Assembly: GCA_025964295.1 (NCBI GenBank)
Contig: JAOPZD010000556.1
Coordinates: forward strand, 1-6,390
Length of the DNA stretch: 6,390 nt
Source of the DNA: Conexibacter sp.
GTDB taxonomy: Bacteria; Actinomycetota; Thermoleophilia; Solirubrobacterales; Solirubrobacteraceae
Reading direction: 5' to 3'
Both the position numbers and the translations under genes were made by a program. This document shows positions 1 through 5,618 of this stretch, one piece after another. The stretch's first letter is position 1. Each line of letters starts with the position of its first letter. Under the pieces are notes generated by a model, which had not been told where the DNA came from, ran no database searches, and saw only the letters and a program-made list of their open reading frames with translations.

Positions 1-624
1 GCGGTCGCCGGCGACCTCGTCGAGCGCCAAGCCGCCACCGTCGACGCGCTGGTCGTCGGGCCGCCGCAGGACTTCGCCACCGACGTCGGCCCGGTCATCC
101 GCCGCGGCGCCCAGGAGCGCGTCGCGCGCTACGCCCAGAGCGCGGCGGCCAGCGGCCGCGTGGTCGCCCATCGCCTCCCTCAGGAGCGGCCCGAGCGCGG
201 CTGGTACTGCCCGCCGATCGTCGTCGCCGACGTCGACCCGCAGGCGCCCGTCCTGCGCGAGGAGGTGCTCGGCCCGCTGCTGACCGTCGAGCGCGTGGCG
301 TCGGTCGACGAGGCGTGCGACCGGATCGACGCGCTGCCCTACGCGCTGACCGGCGGCCTGTTCTGCCGCGACCCCGCGACCGTCGAGCAGGTCGTCGCGT
401 GCACGCCGGTGGGCAACCTGTACGTCAACCGGGCGATCACCGGGGCCGTGGTCGGGCGCCAGCCGTTCGGCGGCAACCGCCTGTCGGGGACCGGCACGCG
501 CGCGGGCGGCCCGGACTACCTGCTGCACTTCGTCGAGCCGCTGGTGGTGACCGAGCGCGCGGTGTCGTCCGCCCCGCCCGCGCCCGCCGCGGCCAACCGG
601 ACTCCCGAGTCCACTTCGCGCTAG
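1..624 (+). CDS. pruA: L-glutamate gamma-semialdehyde (P5C) dehydrogenase, C-terminal part (5' truncated)
   Basis: The reading frame is open from the first base to a TAG at 622-624 (207 codons present). It is the C-terminal portion of an aldehyde dehydrogenase that oxidises glutamate semialdehyde/P5C to glutamate with NAD+, the second step of proline catabolism in the cytoplasm. Seen: TDVGPVI near residue 30, the ALDH glutamate motif EEVLGPLL (about 87-94), GNLYVNR (about 138-144), and QPFGGNRLSGTGTRAGGPDY, the C-terminal signature that separates P5C dehydrogenases from other ALDHs. The catalytic Cys motif would lie upstream of the window. A 20-residue Pro/Ala-rich tail follows the domain. 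Whether this is a stand-alone enzyme (pruA/rocA) or the C-terminal half of a PutA-type fusion cannot be told, so the symbol is provisional. It is followed after 24 nt by the MFS gene on the same strand. Confidence 0.93.
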   Translation, partial: AVAGDLVERQAATVDALVVGPPQDFATDVGPVIRRGAQERVARYAQSAAASGRVVAHRLPQERPERGWYCPPIVVADVDPQAPVLREEVLGPLLTVERVASVDEACDRIDALPYALTGGLFCRDPATVEQVVACTPVGNLYVNRAITGAVVGRQPFGGNRLSGTGTRAGGPDYLLHFVEPLVVTERAVSSAPPAPAAANRTPESTSR

Positions 625-627
625 GCT
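622..627 (+). promoter_or_regulatory. Possible -10 element (TAGGCT) for the MFS-tetR unit
   Basis: The hexamer TAGGCT fits the actinobacterial TAnnnT -10 pattern and overlaps the stop codon of the preceding dehydrogenase. A start site 6-8 nt downstream would fall inside the inverted repeat at 629-646. No good -35 is seen at 16-18 nt upstream (sequence around 599-605 is GGACTCC). Weak evidence, offered because it would make the repeat a natural operator. Confidence 0.25.
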
Positions 628-628
628 T

Positions 629-646
629 CCGGACCCCAAGGTCCGG
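629..646. promoter_or_regulatory. Perfect inverted repeat overlapping the MFS ribosome binding site; candidate operator or RNA hairpin
   Basis: The arms CCGGACC (629-635) and GGTCCGG (640-646) are exact reverse complements around the 4-nt centre CCAA. The Shine-Dalgarno-like AAGG at 638-641 lies half in the centre and half in the right arm, 7 nt before the MFS ATG. An 18-bp two-fold symmetric site in front of an exporter that carries its own TetR regulator is typical of a TetR operator. In RNA, the same sequence would fold and partly hide the ribosome binding site. It lacks a T-run, so a terminator role for the dehydrogenase is less likely. Confidence 0.5.
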
Positions 647-648
647 TT

Positions 649-2112
649 ATGCCCCAGCTCCCCACCGCTCGCCCCACGCCCATGCGCAGCCTGCTCATCC
701 TGAGCACCGCCGCGCTCGCCTTCGCGCTCGCCCAGACGACGCTGATCCCCGCGCTCGGGGTGCTCAAGGAGGAGCTGAACACCGACGCCTCGGGCGTCGC
801 GTGGACGCTGACCGGCTACCTGCTGGCGGCCGCCGTCTTCACGCCGCTGTTCGGCCGCCTGGGCGACATGTTCGGCAAGCGCCGGCTGCTGGTGGTGTCG
901 CTCGGCTTCTTCGCCGCGGGCTCGGTCGTCGCGGCGCTCGGGTCCTCGCTCGGGACGGTCGTCGCCGGGCGCGTCCTGCAGGGCGTCGGCGGCGGCATCT
1001 TCCCGCTGTGCTTCGGGATCATCCGCGACGAGTTCCCGCGCGAGCGCGTCGGCCAGTCGATCGGGCTGATCTCGGCGACGCTGGGGATCGGCGGCGGCGT
1101 CGGCCTGGTCATCGGCGGGCTGATCGTCGACCACGCCAACTACCACGACATCTTCTGGCTCAGCGCGATCATGTCGGCCGCGGCGGCCGTCGCGATCGAG
1201 CTGTGCATCCCCGAGTCGCCGGTCCGCACGCCGGGCAAGGTCGACCTGCGCGGCGCCGCCGTCCTCGGGGTCGGGCTCGTGCTGCCGATGGTCGGCATCG
1301 CGCGCGCCAACGTCTGGGGCTGGGGCTCGGCCCGCGTCATCGCGCTCGTCGTGGTCGGGATCGCGATCCTCGCCGGCTGGGTGGCGCTGCAGAAGCGCAC
1401 GGCCGAGCCGATGGCCGACATCGCGACCCTGCGCCGCCCGCCCGTGCTGATGACCAACGTCGCGACGGTGCTCGTCGGCTTCGGCATGTTCGGCACCTAC
1501 ATCTTGATCCCGCAGCTGGCCGAGGCGCCGAAGTCGACCGGCTACGGCTTCGGCCTGTCGGCCACCGCGGCCGGCGTGCTGATGCTGCCCTCCGCGCTGG
1601 CGATGCTGTTCGTCGGGCCGGTGTCGGGGATCCTCGGCGCGCGGGCGGGCAACAAGGTGCCGCTGACGCTCGGGGGCCTGGCGACCGCGATCGGCCTCGT
1701 GCTGATGGGCTTCCTGCACGGCTCGCAGGCCGAGATCCTGATCTTCAACACCATCGCCTCGATCGGCATCGGCCTGGCCTACGCGGCGATGCCCAACCTG
1801 ATCGTCGACGCGGTCCCGCCGGAGCAGACCGGCCAGGCCACGGGCTTCAACGCGGTCGTGCGGTCGGTCGGCTCGTCGCTGGGCTCGCAGGTCACCGCGG
1901 CGATCCTCGCGGGCAGCGTCCTGGCCTCGACCGGGCTGCCCTCCGACAGCGGCTACACCGCGGCGTTCATCATCAGCGGCGCCGTGGCGCTGGTGGCGGC
2001 GCTGGCCGCGCTGCTGATCCCGACCGACGGCGGCCACGAGCACCTCTCGGTCGCCGCCGAGATGGGCGCCGCCGCGCCGCTGCCCGACCCCGCCTACGCG
2101 ACGGAGCGCTGA
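649..2112 (+). CDS. MFS transporter, DHA2-like (14-TM drug:H+ antiporter type)
   Basis: A 487-residue polytopic inner-membrane protein, probably a proton-driven exporter of drugs or other toxic compounds. Seen: first membrane segment at about 14-36; motif A GRLGDMFGKRR at 69-79 in the TM2-TM3 loop, with the conserved Asp73; motif B-like RVLQGVGGG at 108-116; a motif C-like glycine-rich TM5 (146-157). Many further hydrophobic segments follow up to about 460, then a short soluble tail. Length and motif set fit the DHA2 group. Motif C has Leu where antiporters usually have the Pro of the GP pair. The start at 649 is chosen for AAGG 7 nt upstream; the alternative Met12 (682) has no visible ribosome binding site. 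tetR follows 6 nt after the TGA, so the two genes are almost certainly co-transcribed and the exporter is probably controlled by that regulator. The substrate cannot be predicted. Confidence 0.92.
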   Translation: MPQLPTARPTPMRSLLILSTAALAFALAQTTLIPALGVLKEELNTDASGVAWTLTGYLLAAAVFTPLFGRLGDMFGKRRLLVVSLGFFAAGSVVAALGSSLGTVVAGRVLQGVGGGIFPLCFGIIRDEFPRERVGQSIGLISATLGIGGGVGLVIGGLIVDHANYHDIFWLSAIMSAAAAVAIELCIPESPVRTPGKVDLRGAAVLGVGLVLPMVGIARANVWGWGSARVIALVVVGIAILAGWVALQKRTAEPMADIATLRRPPVLMTNVATVLVGFGMFGTYILIPQLAEAPKSTGYGFGLSATAAGVLMLPSALAMLFVGPVSGILGARAGNKVPLTLGGLATAIGLVLMGFLHGSQAEILIFNTIASIGIGLAYAAMPNLIVDAVPPEQTGQATGFNAVVRSVGSSLGSQVTAAILAGSVLASTGLPSDSGYTAAFIISGAVALVAALAALLIPTDGGHEHLSVAAEMGAAAPLPDPAYATER

Positions 2113-2118
2113 CCCGCG

Positions 2119-2694
2119 ATGCCGCTGGTCGCCACGCCGCCCGGGCGGCCCCGCCGCGCCGACGCGCTGCGCAACCGCGAGCGGGTCATCGAGGCCGCCG
2201 CCGAGGTCTTCGCCCTCAAGGGCCTGGAGGCCGGGATCCCGGAGATCGCCGCGCGCGCGGGGGTCGGCAAGGCCACGGTCTACCGCAGCTTCCCGTCCAA
2301 GGAGCACCTCGTCGCCGCCGTGGCGCGCGAGCGGCTGGAGTGGATCACCGAGCAGGTGACGCACGCGCTGACCCGCGACGACGCGGGCCGCGCGTTCGAG
2401 GAGCTGATCGTGCACATCGCCGAGGAGCAGGCGACCGACGGCGCGGTGGCGGGCAGCCTCGCCGCCGACATCCATCTCCCCGAGCTCGACGCCGCGCGCG
2501 CGACGATGATCGCCGCCTTCGAGGCGCTGATCGACCGCGCCCGCGCCGCCGGCGCGCTGCGGCCCGACGCGACGGCCGAGGACCTCCGCATCCTGTTCAC
2601 CGGCATGTCGCAGGTCCTGCGCGACGCCGGCGAGCGCGACCCCGCGACCTGGCGCCGCTACGGCCGCCTGGTCGCCGGCGCGCTGCGCGCGTAG
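2119..2694 (+). CDS. TetR/AcrR family transcriptional regulator
   Basis: A 191-residue protein with the usual TetR size and layout. An N-terminal three-helix DNA-binding domain (about 17-64) contains the recognition-helix region IAARAGVGKATVYRSFPSKE (43-62), which matches the family signature of tetracycline-type repressors. A divergent all-helical C-terminal ligand-binding and dimerisation domain follows. The start ATG lies 6 nt after the MFS stop, with GGAG (2103-2106) 12 nt upstream inside the MFS end, so translation is probably coupled. Inferred role: ligand-released repressor of the MFS-tetR unit, with the palindrome at 629-646 as its most obvious candidate site. Its last 37 nt (2658-2694) are overlapped tail-to-tail by the gene on the opposite strand. 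Family assignment is secure; the ligand is unknown. Confidence 0.93.
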   Translation: MPLVATPPGRPRRADALRNRERVIEAAAEVFALKGLEAGIPEIAARAGVGKATVYRSFPSKEHLVAAVARERLEWITEQVTHALTRDDAGRAFEELIVHIAEEQATDGAVAGSLAADIHLPELDAARATMIAAFEALIDRARAAGALRPDATAEDLRILFTGMSQVLRDAGERDPATWRRYGRLVAGALRA

Positions 2695-2990
2695 GCCAGC
2701 GCTTCGTCGGCCAGCGCGTCCCACTCGAACTCGCGCTCGGGCCCGATCACGACCCACTCCCGCATGACGCGGCGGCCGACCTCGAACGGCCGCGCCGCAC
2801 CATCGGACGCCAGCTCCTCGCACCGCCCCTCCGCGAGCTTGACCACCAGGTCGCCCCGCACGTGCATCGCGAAGATCCTGTCCTTGTACCGCAGCCCTGG
2901 CGAGCTGAACGCCCGCTTGACCTCGATCTCGCGATCCTCGGCCAGCAACCGCTCGCTCAGCTCCCGAAACGCCTCGTCGCCGTCGGCCAT
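2658..2990 (-). CDS. TfoX N-terminal domain-containing protein (TfoX/Sxy-like, small)
   Basis: A 110-residue soluble protein resembling the TfoX/Sxy N-terminal domain as a stand-alone unit. Seen: a helical N-terminus (6-20), then the beta-rich core with FSSPGLRYKDRIFAM (28-42), RGDLVVKLAE (45-54), ARPFEVGRRVMREWVVI (66-82) and a closing helix. These follow the family pattern of glycine turn, 'K/R-x-F-A', 'LVVKL', 'RPFE..R.M..WV'. In gamma-proteobacteria, full-length TfoX regulates competence. The short actinobacterial relatives have no assigned function and lack the C-terminal TfoX domain, so a competence role should not be assumed. The ATG (2990-2988) comes 4 nt after the pdxT stop, so it is probably the third cistron of the pdxST operon. 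The 3' end overlaps tetR by 37 nt on the opposite strand. The composition matches its neighbours. Confidence 0.8.
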   Translation of the reverse strand: MADGDEAFRELSERLLAEDREIEVKRAFSSPGLRYKDRIFAMHVRGDLVVKLAEGRCEELASDGAARPFEVGRRVMREWVVIGPEREFEWDALADEALAYARSAPATRRP

Positions 2991-2994
2991 GCGC

Positions 2995-3564
2995 TCACCG
3001 CGCCGCGACGCGGGTGCGGACGCGGTCGAGGAACTGCTCGTGGAGGCGGCGCTCGCCGGAGAGCTCGGGGTGGAAGGCGACGACGGTGATGTCGCCTTCG
3101 CGGGCCGCGATCGGGTGGCCGTCGACGGAGGCGAGGATCTCGACGGCGGGGCCGTGGTCGGCGATCCAGGGCGCGCGGATGAAGACCGCGTGGACGGGCT
3201 CGTCGAGGTCGGGGAAGTCGAGGTCGGCCTCGAAGGAGCGGATCTGGCGGCCGAACGCGTTGCGCTTGGCGGTGATGTCCATCAGCCCGAGGTGGTCGCG
3301 GTCGAGCATGATCAGCCCGGCGCAGGTGCCGAGCACGGGCACGCCGCCGCGGACGACCTCGGCCAGCGGCTCGGCGAGCCCCTCGCGGGCGATCCCGAGC
3401 GTCATCGTCGTCGACTCGCCGCCGGGGATCACGAGCCCGTCGAGCCCGTCGAGGTCGGCGGGCACGCGGACCTCGCGCACGTCGGCGCCGAGGTCGCGCA
3501 GCAGCTTCAGGTGCGCGTCGAACCCGCCCTGGAGCGCCAGGACGCCGATGAGCGGGACCGCCAA
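2995..3564 (-). CDS. pdxT: Pyridoxal 5'-phosphate synthase glutaminase subunit PdxT
   Basis: Class I-type glutamine amidotransferase subunit of the DXP-independent PLP synthase. It hydrolyses glutamine and channels ammonia to PdxS in the cytoplasmic PdxS12-PdxT12 complex. At 189 residues it has the normal family length. Seen: N-terminal IGVLALQGG (6-14), the oxyanion-region motif PGGEST (47-52), the nucleophile motif GTCAGLI with Cys81 (79-85), RNAFGRQ (101-107), and the His165/Glu167 pair of the catalytic triad in FHPEL (164-168). All catalytic residues are intact. The start is a TTG at 3564-3562: no ATG or GTG codon is found near the conserved N-terminus, and the TTG lies 4 nt after the pdxS stop, which suggests translational coupling. 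A 4-nt gap also separates its TGA from the next gene. Confidence 0.96.
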   Translation of the reverse strand: MAVPLIGVLALQGGFDAHLKLLRDLGADVREVRVPADLDGLDGLVIPGGESTTMTLGIAREGLAEPLAEVVRGGVPVLGTCAGLIMLDRDHLGLMDITAKRNAFGRQIRSFEADLDFPDLDEPVHAVFIRAPWIADHGPAVEILASVDGHPIAAREGDITVVAFHPELSGERRLHEQFLDRVRTRVAAR

Positions 3565-3568
3565 CGCG

Positions 3569-4453
3569 CTACCAGCCGCGGTTGGCCAGCACTTGCGACT
3601 CGTCCAGCTTGCGCGCCTCGAGCGACGCCATCGCCGCGCCGAGGCCCGTCGACGCCGCCGCGACGCGCTCGGCGTCGGCGAAGTGCGTGGTCGCCTCGAC
3701 GACGGCGCGGGCCATCGCCTCGGGGTTGGACGACTTGAAGATCCCGGAGCCGACGAAGACCGACTCGGCGCCGAGCTGCATCATCAGCGAGGCGTCGGCG
3801 GGGGTCGCGATGCCGCCGGCGCTGAACAGCGGCACGGGCAGCTTGCCGTTCTGGGCGACCTCGCGGACGATGTCGTAGGGCGCCTGCAGCTCCTTCGCGG
3901 CGACGAACAGCTCGGTCTCGTCGAGCGTCCCGAGACGGCGGATCTCGCCGCGGATCGACCGCATGTGGCGGACGGCCTCGACGACGTCGCCGGTCCCGGC
4001 CTCGCCCTTGGAGCGGATCATCGCCGCGCCCTCGCCGATGCGCCGCAGCGCCTCGCCGAGGTTCGTCGCGCCGCAGACGAACGGGATCCGGAACGCCCAC
4101 TTGTCGATGTGGTGGGCCTCGTCGGCCGGCGTCAGGACCTCGGACTCGTCGATGTAGTCGACCTCGAGCGCCTCGAGCACCTGGGCCTCGGCGAAGTGGC
4201 CGATGCGGGCCTTGGCCATGACCGGGATCGTCACGGCCTCCTGGATGCCCTTGATCATCGCGGGGTCGCTCATCCGGGCCACGCCGCCGTCGCGGCGGAT
4301 GTCGGACGGGACCCGCTCGAGCGCCATGACGGCGGCCGCGCCGGCGTCCTCGGCGAGCTTCGCCTGCTCGGCATCGACGACGTCCATGATGACGCCGCCC
4401 TTGAGCATCTCGGCCAGCCCGGCCTTGACCCGGAACGTCGCTTCGTCGCGCAT
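3569..4453 (-). CDS. pdxS: Pyridoxal 5'-phosphate synthase synthase subunit PdxS
   Basis: The (beta/alpha)8-barrel subunit that condenses ribose 5-phosphate (or ribulose 5-phosphate), glyceraldehyde 3-phosphate and PdxT-derived ammonia into PLP. Seen: [17 protein letters not shown] (10-26) with Asp24; [11 protein letters not shown] (43-53); [10 protein letters not shown] (77-86) with Lys81, the imine-forming lysine; [14 protein letters not shown] (99-112); [10 protein letters not shown] (146-155) with Lys149, the second catalytic lysine; FVGSGIF; and the terminal RGW. With the ATG at 4453 the protein is 294 residues, and Asp24, Lys81 and Lys149 fall at the same numbers as in Bacillus subtilis PdxS, which strongly supports this start over an in-frame GTG at 4507. 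No clear Shine-Dalgarno precedes the ATG; the transcript may be leaderless. It is the first gene of a pdxS-pdxT-tfoX-like run. Confidence 0.97.
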   Translation of the reverse strand: MRDEATFRVKAGLAEMLKGGVIMDVVDAEQAKLAEDAGAAAVMALERVPSDIRRDGGVARMSDPAMIKGIQEAVTIPVMAKARIGHFAEAQVLEALEVDYIDESEVLTPADEAHHIDKWAFRIPFVCGATNLGEALRRIGEGAAMIRSKGEAGTGDVVEAVRHMRSIRGEIRRLGTLDETELFVAAKELQAPYDIVREVAQNGKLPVPLFSAGGIATPADASLMMQLGAESVFVGSGIFKSSNPEAMARAVVEATTHFADAERVAAASTGLGAAMASLEARKLDESQVLANRGW

Positions 4454-4461
4454 AGCAAGCC

Positions 4462-4467
4462 AATCTA
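4462..4467 (-). promoter_or_regulatory. Candidate -10 element (TAGATT) for a leaderless pdxS transcript
   Basis: On the minus strand TAGATT matches the TAnnnT -10 pattern and lies 8 nt before the pdxS ATG. A start site 6-9 nt downstream would coincide with the start codon, in keeping with the absence of a Shine-Dalgarno sequence. Leaderless mRNAs are common in actinobacteria. The -35 is poor: GGTGAC occurs but only 13 nt upstream of the -10. Confidence 0.35.
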
Positions 4468-4496
4468 GCGCGACGGACCCGTCACCGCGTCCCGAA

Positions 4497-4567
4497 CTTG
4501 GCCCCACGTCCTGGCCAGCCTGGCGAACGGAGAGCGGGCCAAGTCCGGGCCAACCGGGGTTGGCCCG
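4497..4567. repeat. Cluster of GGGCCAA / TTGGCCC repeats between rpiR and pdxS
   Basis: Four copies of the heptamer GGGCCAA occur within 71 bp. Two are direct, inside CGGGCCAA at 4535-4542 and 4546-4553, with 11-bp spacing (one helical turn). Two are inverted: TTGGCCC at 4498-4504 and TTGGCCCG at 4560-4567. The inverted pairs form an 8-bp stem (4497-4504 with 4536-4543) and a 10-bp stem (4546-4555 with 4558-4567). The 132-nt gap contains no gene. The cluster could be the rpiR terminator, binding sites for a pdxS regulator, or both. Confidence 0.6.
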
Positions 4568-4581
4568 CGGCTCGCGCCGCG
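4546..4581 (-). terminator. Probable terminator hairpins after rpiR
   Basis: Just after the rpiR stop (4588-4586, minus strand) come a 6-bp inverted repeat CGCGGC/GCCGCG (4566-4571 with 4576-4581, loop of 4) and then a perfect 10-bp inverted repeat CGGGCCAACC/GGTTGGCCCG (4546-4555 with 4558-4567, two bases between). The two overlap by two bases, so they would compete. No T-run follows, only ACTT, which is usual for terminators in high-GC actinobacteria but weakens the call. Confidence 0.45.
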
Positions 4582-4585
4582 CGCG

Positions 4586-5473
4586 CTACTTCAGCCTGAA
4601 GGCCTTGATGCGGTCCGCGTACTGCTCGGCGTCGCGCGAGTACACGCCGTAGGCCAGCGCCTGGATCGTCGACAGCAGCGCGGTGTGCGAGCGGACGTAG
4701 GCCGGCGAGTTGCTCGAGTAGTACAGCTTGATCTGCGCGAGCTTGGCCACCTCGCTCAGCGTCGCGTCGACGACCGCGAGCGTCGGCGCCTTGCGGTGGC
4801 GCGCGAGCTTCATGGCGCGCACGACGAGCGGGTGCGGGCGCCCGGCGCTCAGGCCGATCACCAGCGTGCCCTCGTCGATCCGGCCCAGCCGCGACAGCGC
4901 CTCCTGCGACGGCGACGCGACGATCTCCGCGCGCAGGTCCAGCAGCATCAGGAGGTGACGGAAGTAGGAGGCGAAGAAGGCCATCTGGTCGGTGCCGCAG
5001 ACCAGGACGCGGTCGGCCGAGGCGATCGCGTCGATCGCGGCCTCCACGTCGGAGCGCGACACGCGCCGCGCCGTCTCCTCGACGTTGTTGTAGTCCGCGG
5101 CGATCGCGGTCTCGAACTCGTTCTGGTCGAGCGAGAACAGCGGCTCCGGCGACGTCGTCGCGTTGCCGCCGGCGTTGCCCGACGCGACCTTGCGGCGGTA
5201 CTCCTCCCGCGCGGAGTGCTGCAGCTCGGGGAAGCCTTCGAAGCCCAGCGCCTGCGAGAAGCGCACGACCGTCGAGCTGGAGGTGTTCGCGCGCCGCGCG
5301 AGCTCCTCCGCCGTCTGGAACGCGACCTCGTCCAGGTGATCGACGATGTACTGCGCCACGTCCTTCTGGGAACGCGAGAACTCGTCGAATCGCGCCTGGA
5401 TGTAGGCGGAAAGGGTCTGGTGGCCACGCGCCTCGTGCGGCGGGGCGGTGATGGTCGCGGACGTCCTCTTCAT
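4586..5473 (-). CDS. RpiR/MurR-family transcriptional regulator (HTH + SIS domain)
   Basis: A 295-residue cytoplasmic regulator. An N-terminal HTH of the RpiR type spans about 19-95: LSAYIQARFDEFSRSQKDVA, then TAEELARRANTSSSTVVRFS at 54-73 as helix-turn-helix, then LGFEGFPELQ, a hallmark of the family. A C-terminal SIS fold spans about 140-275 (DRVLVCGTD at 154-162, TLVIGLSAGRPHPLV at 203-217, APTLAVVD at 229-236). Family members usually sense sugar phosphates. Here the phosphate-loop motifs are atypical: GTDQM instead of GxGxS, and SAG instead of SxSG. The start at 5473 gives the usual family length. The open frame continues upstream to 5680, but that part is Arg/Pro/His-rich, lacks family similarity and runs across a terminator hairpin. 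A weak GAAAG lies 11 nt before the ATG. It lies ahead of pdxS on the same strand and diverges from the FUSC-like gene. Its target genes are unknown. Confidence 0.9.
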   Translation of the reverse strand: MKRTSATITAPPHEARGHQTLSAYIQARFDEFSRSQKDVAQYIVDHLDEVAFQTAEELARRANTSSSTVVRFSQALGFEGFPELQHSAREEYRRKVASGNAGGNATTSPEPLFSLDQNEFETAIAADYNNVEETARRVSRSDVEAAIDAIASADRVLVCGTDQMAFFASYFRHLLMLLDLRAEIVASPSQEALSRLGRIDEGTLVIGLSAGRPHPLVVRAMKLARHRKAPTLAVVDATLSEVAKLAQIKLYYSSNSPAYVRSHTALLSTIQALAYGVYSRDAEQYADRIKAFRLK

Positions 5474-5537
5474 GGGCGACCGGTCTTTCGACGCCCCGGA
5501 CGCGGAGTCCTCCAAAGACGGTGCGACGAGGTCCCGG

Positions 5538-5578
5538 AAAACGAGACGCGCCCGGTCGTGAGGACCGGGCGCGTGTCG
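5538..5578 (-). terminator. Intrinsic terminator in front of rpiR (minus-strand orientation)
   Basis: A stem of 16 positions (5542-5557 with 5563-5578) has 15 Watson-Crick pairs, 12 of them consecutive (ACGCGCCCGGTC / GACCGGGCGCGT), and a 5-nt loop. On the minus strand it is followed directly by TTTT (5541-5538). On the plus strand no T-run follows, so orientation is clear. It ends 64 nt before the rpiR start codon and no gene on the minus strand precedes it, so it is either an attenuator in the rpiR leader or the end of an unannotated small RNA. Confidence 0.75.
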
Positions 5579-5582
5579 AGGA

Positions 5583-5618
5583 GCGGGCCCACGCCGTTTC
5601 CGCCTGGGGTGGGCCCGC
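5583..5618. other. Hairpin with 10-bp perfect stem and 16-nt loop
   Basis: GCGGGCCCAC (5583-5592) and GTGGGCCCGC (5609-5618) are exact reverse complements around a 16-nt loop. On the minus strand the hairpin lies directly 5' of the terminator hairpin, with 4 nt between the stems, as expected for an aptamer-plus-terminator or tandem-hairpin leader. The loop carries a segment complementary to 5703-5712. I do not recognise a known riboswitch class here. Confidence 0.5.

Noticed and set aside
2694..2717. Direct repeat GGCCAGCG (2694-2701 and 2710-2717)
   Set aside because: It encodes the repeated residues ALA..ALA near the C-terminus of the TfoX-like protein and is explained by codon bias.
315..3089. 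Very long plus-strand open frame (924 codons) across the dehydrogenase, MFS and tetR genes
   Set aside because: It is a shadow frame. The translation is Arg/Ala/Gly-rich low complexity with no domain pattern, while the other frame encodes well-recognised proteins. Long spurious frames are expected at this GC.
3507..4463. Minus-strand frame of 318 codons overlapping pdxS and pdxT
   Set aside because: It is an Arg/Gly-rich shadow of pdxS, which has all catalytic residues in the other frame.
4454..4507. N-terminal extension of PdxS to the GTG at 4507
   Set aside because: The extra 18 residues are not conserved in the family; with the ATG at 4453 the catalytic residues align in number with B. 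subtilis PdxS.
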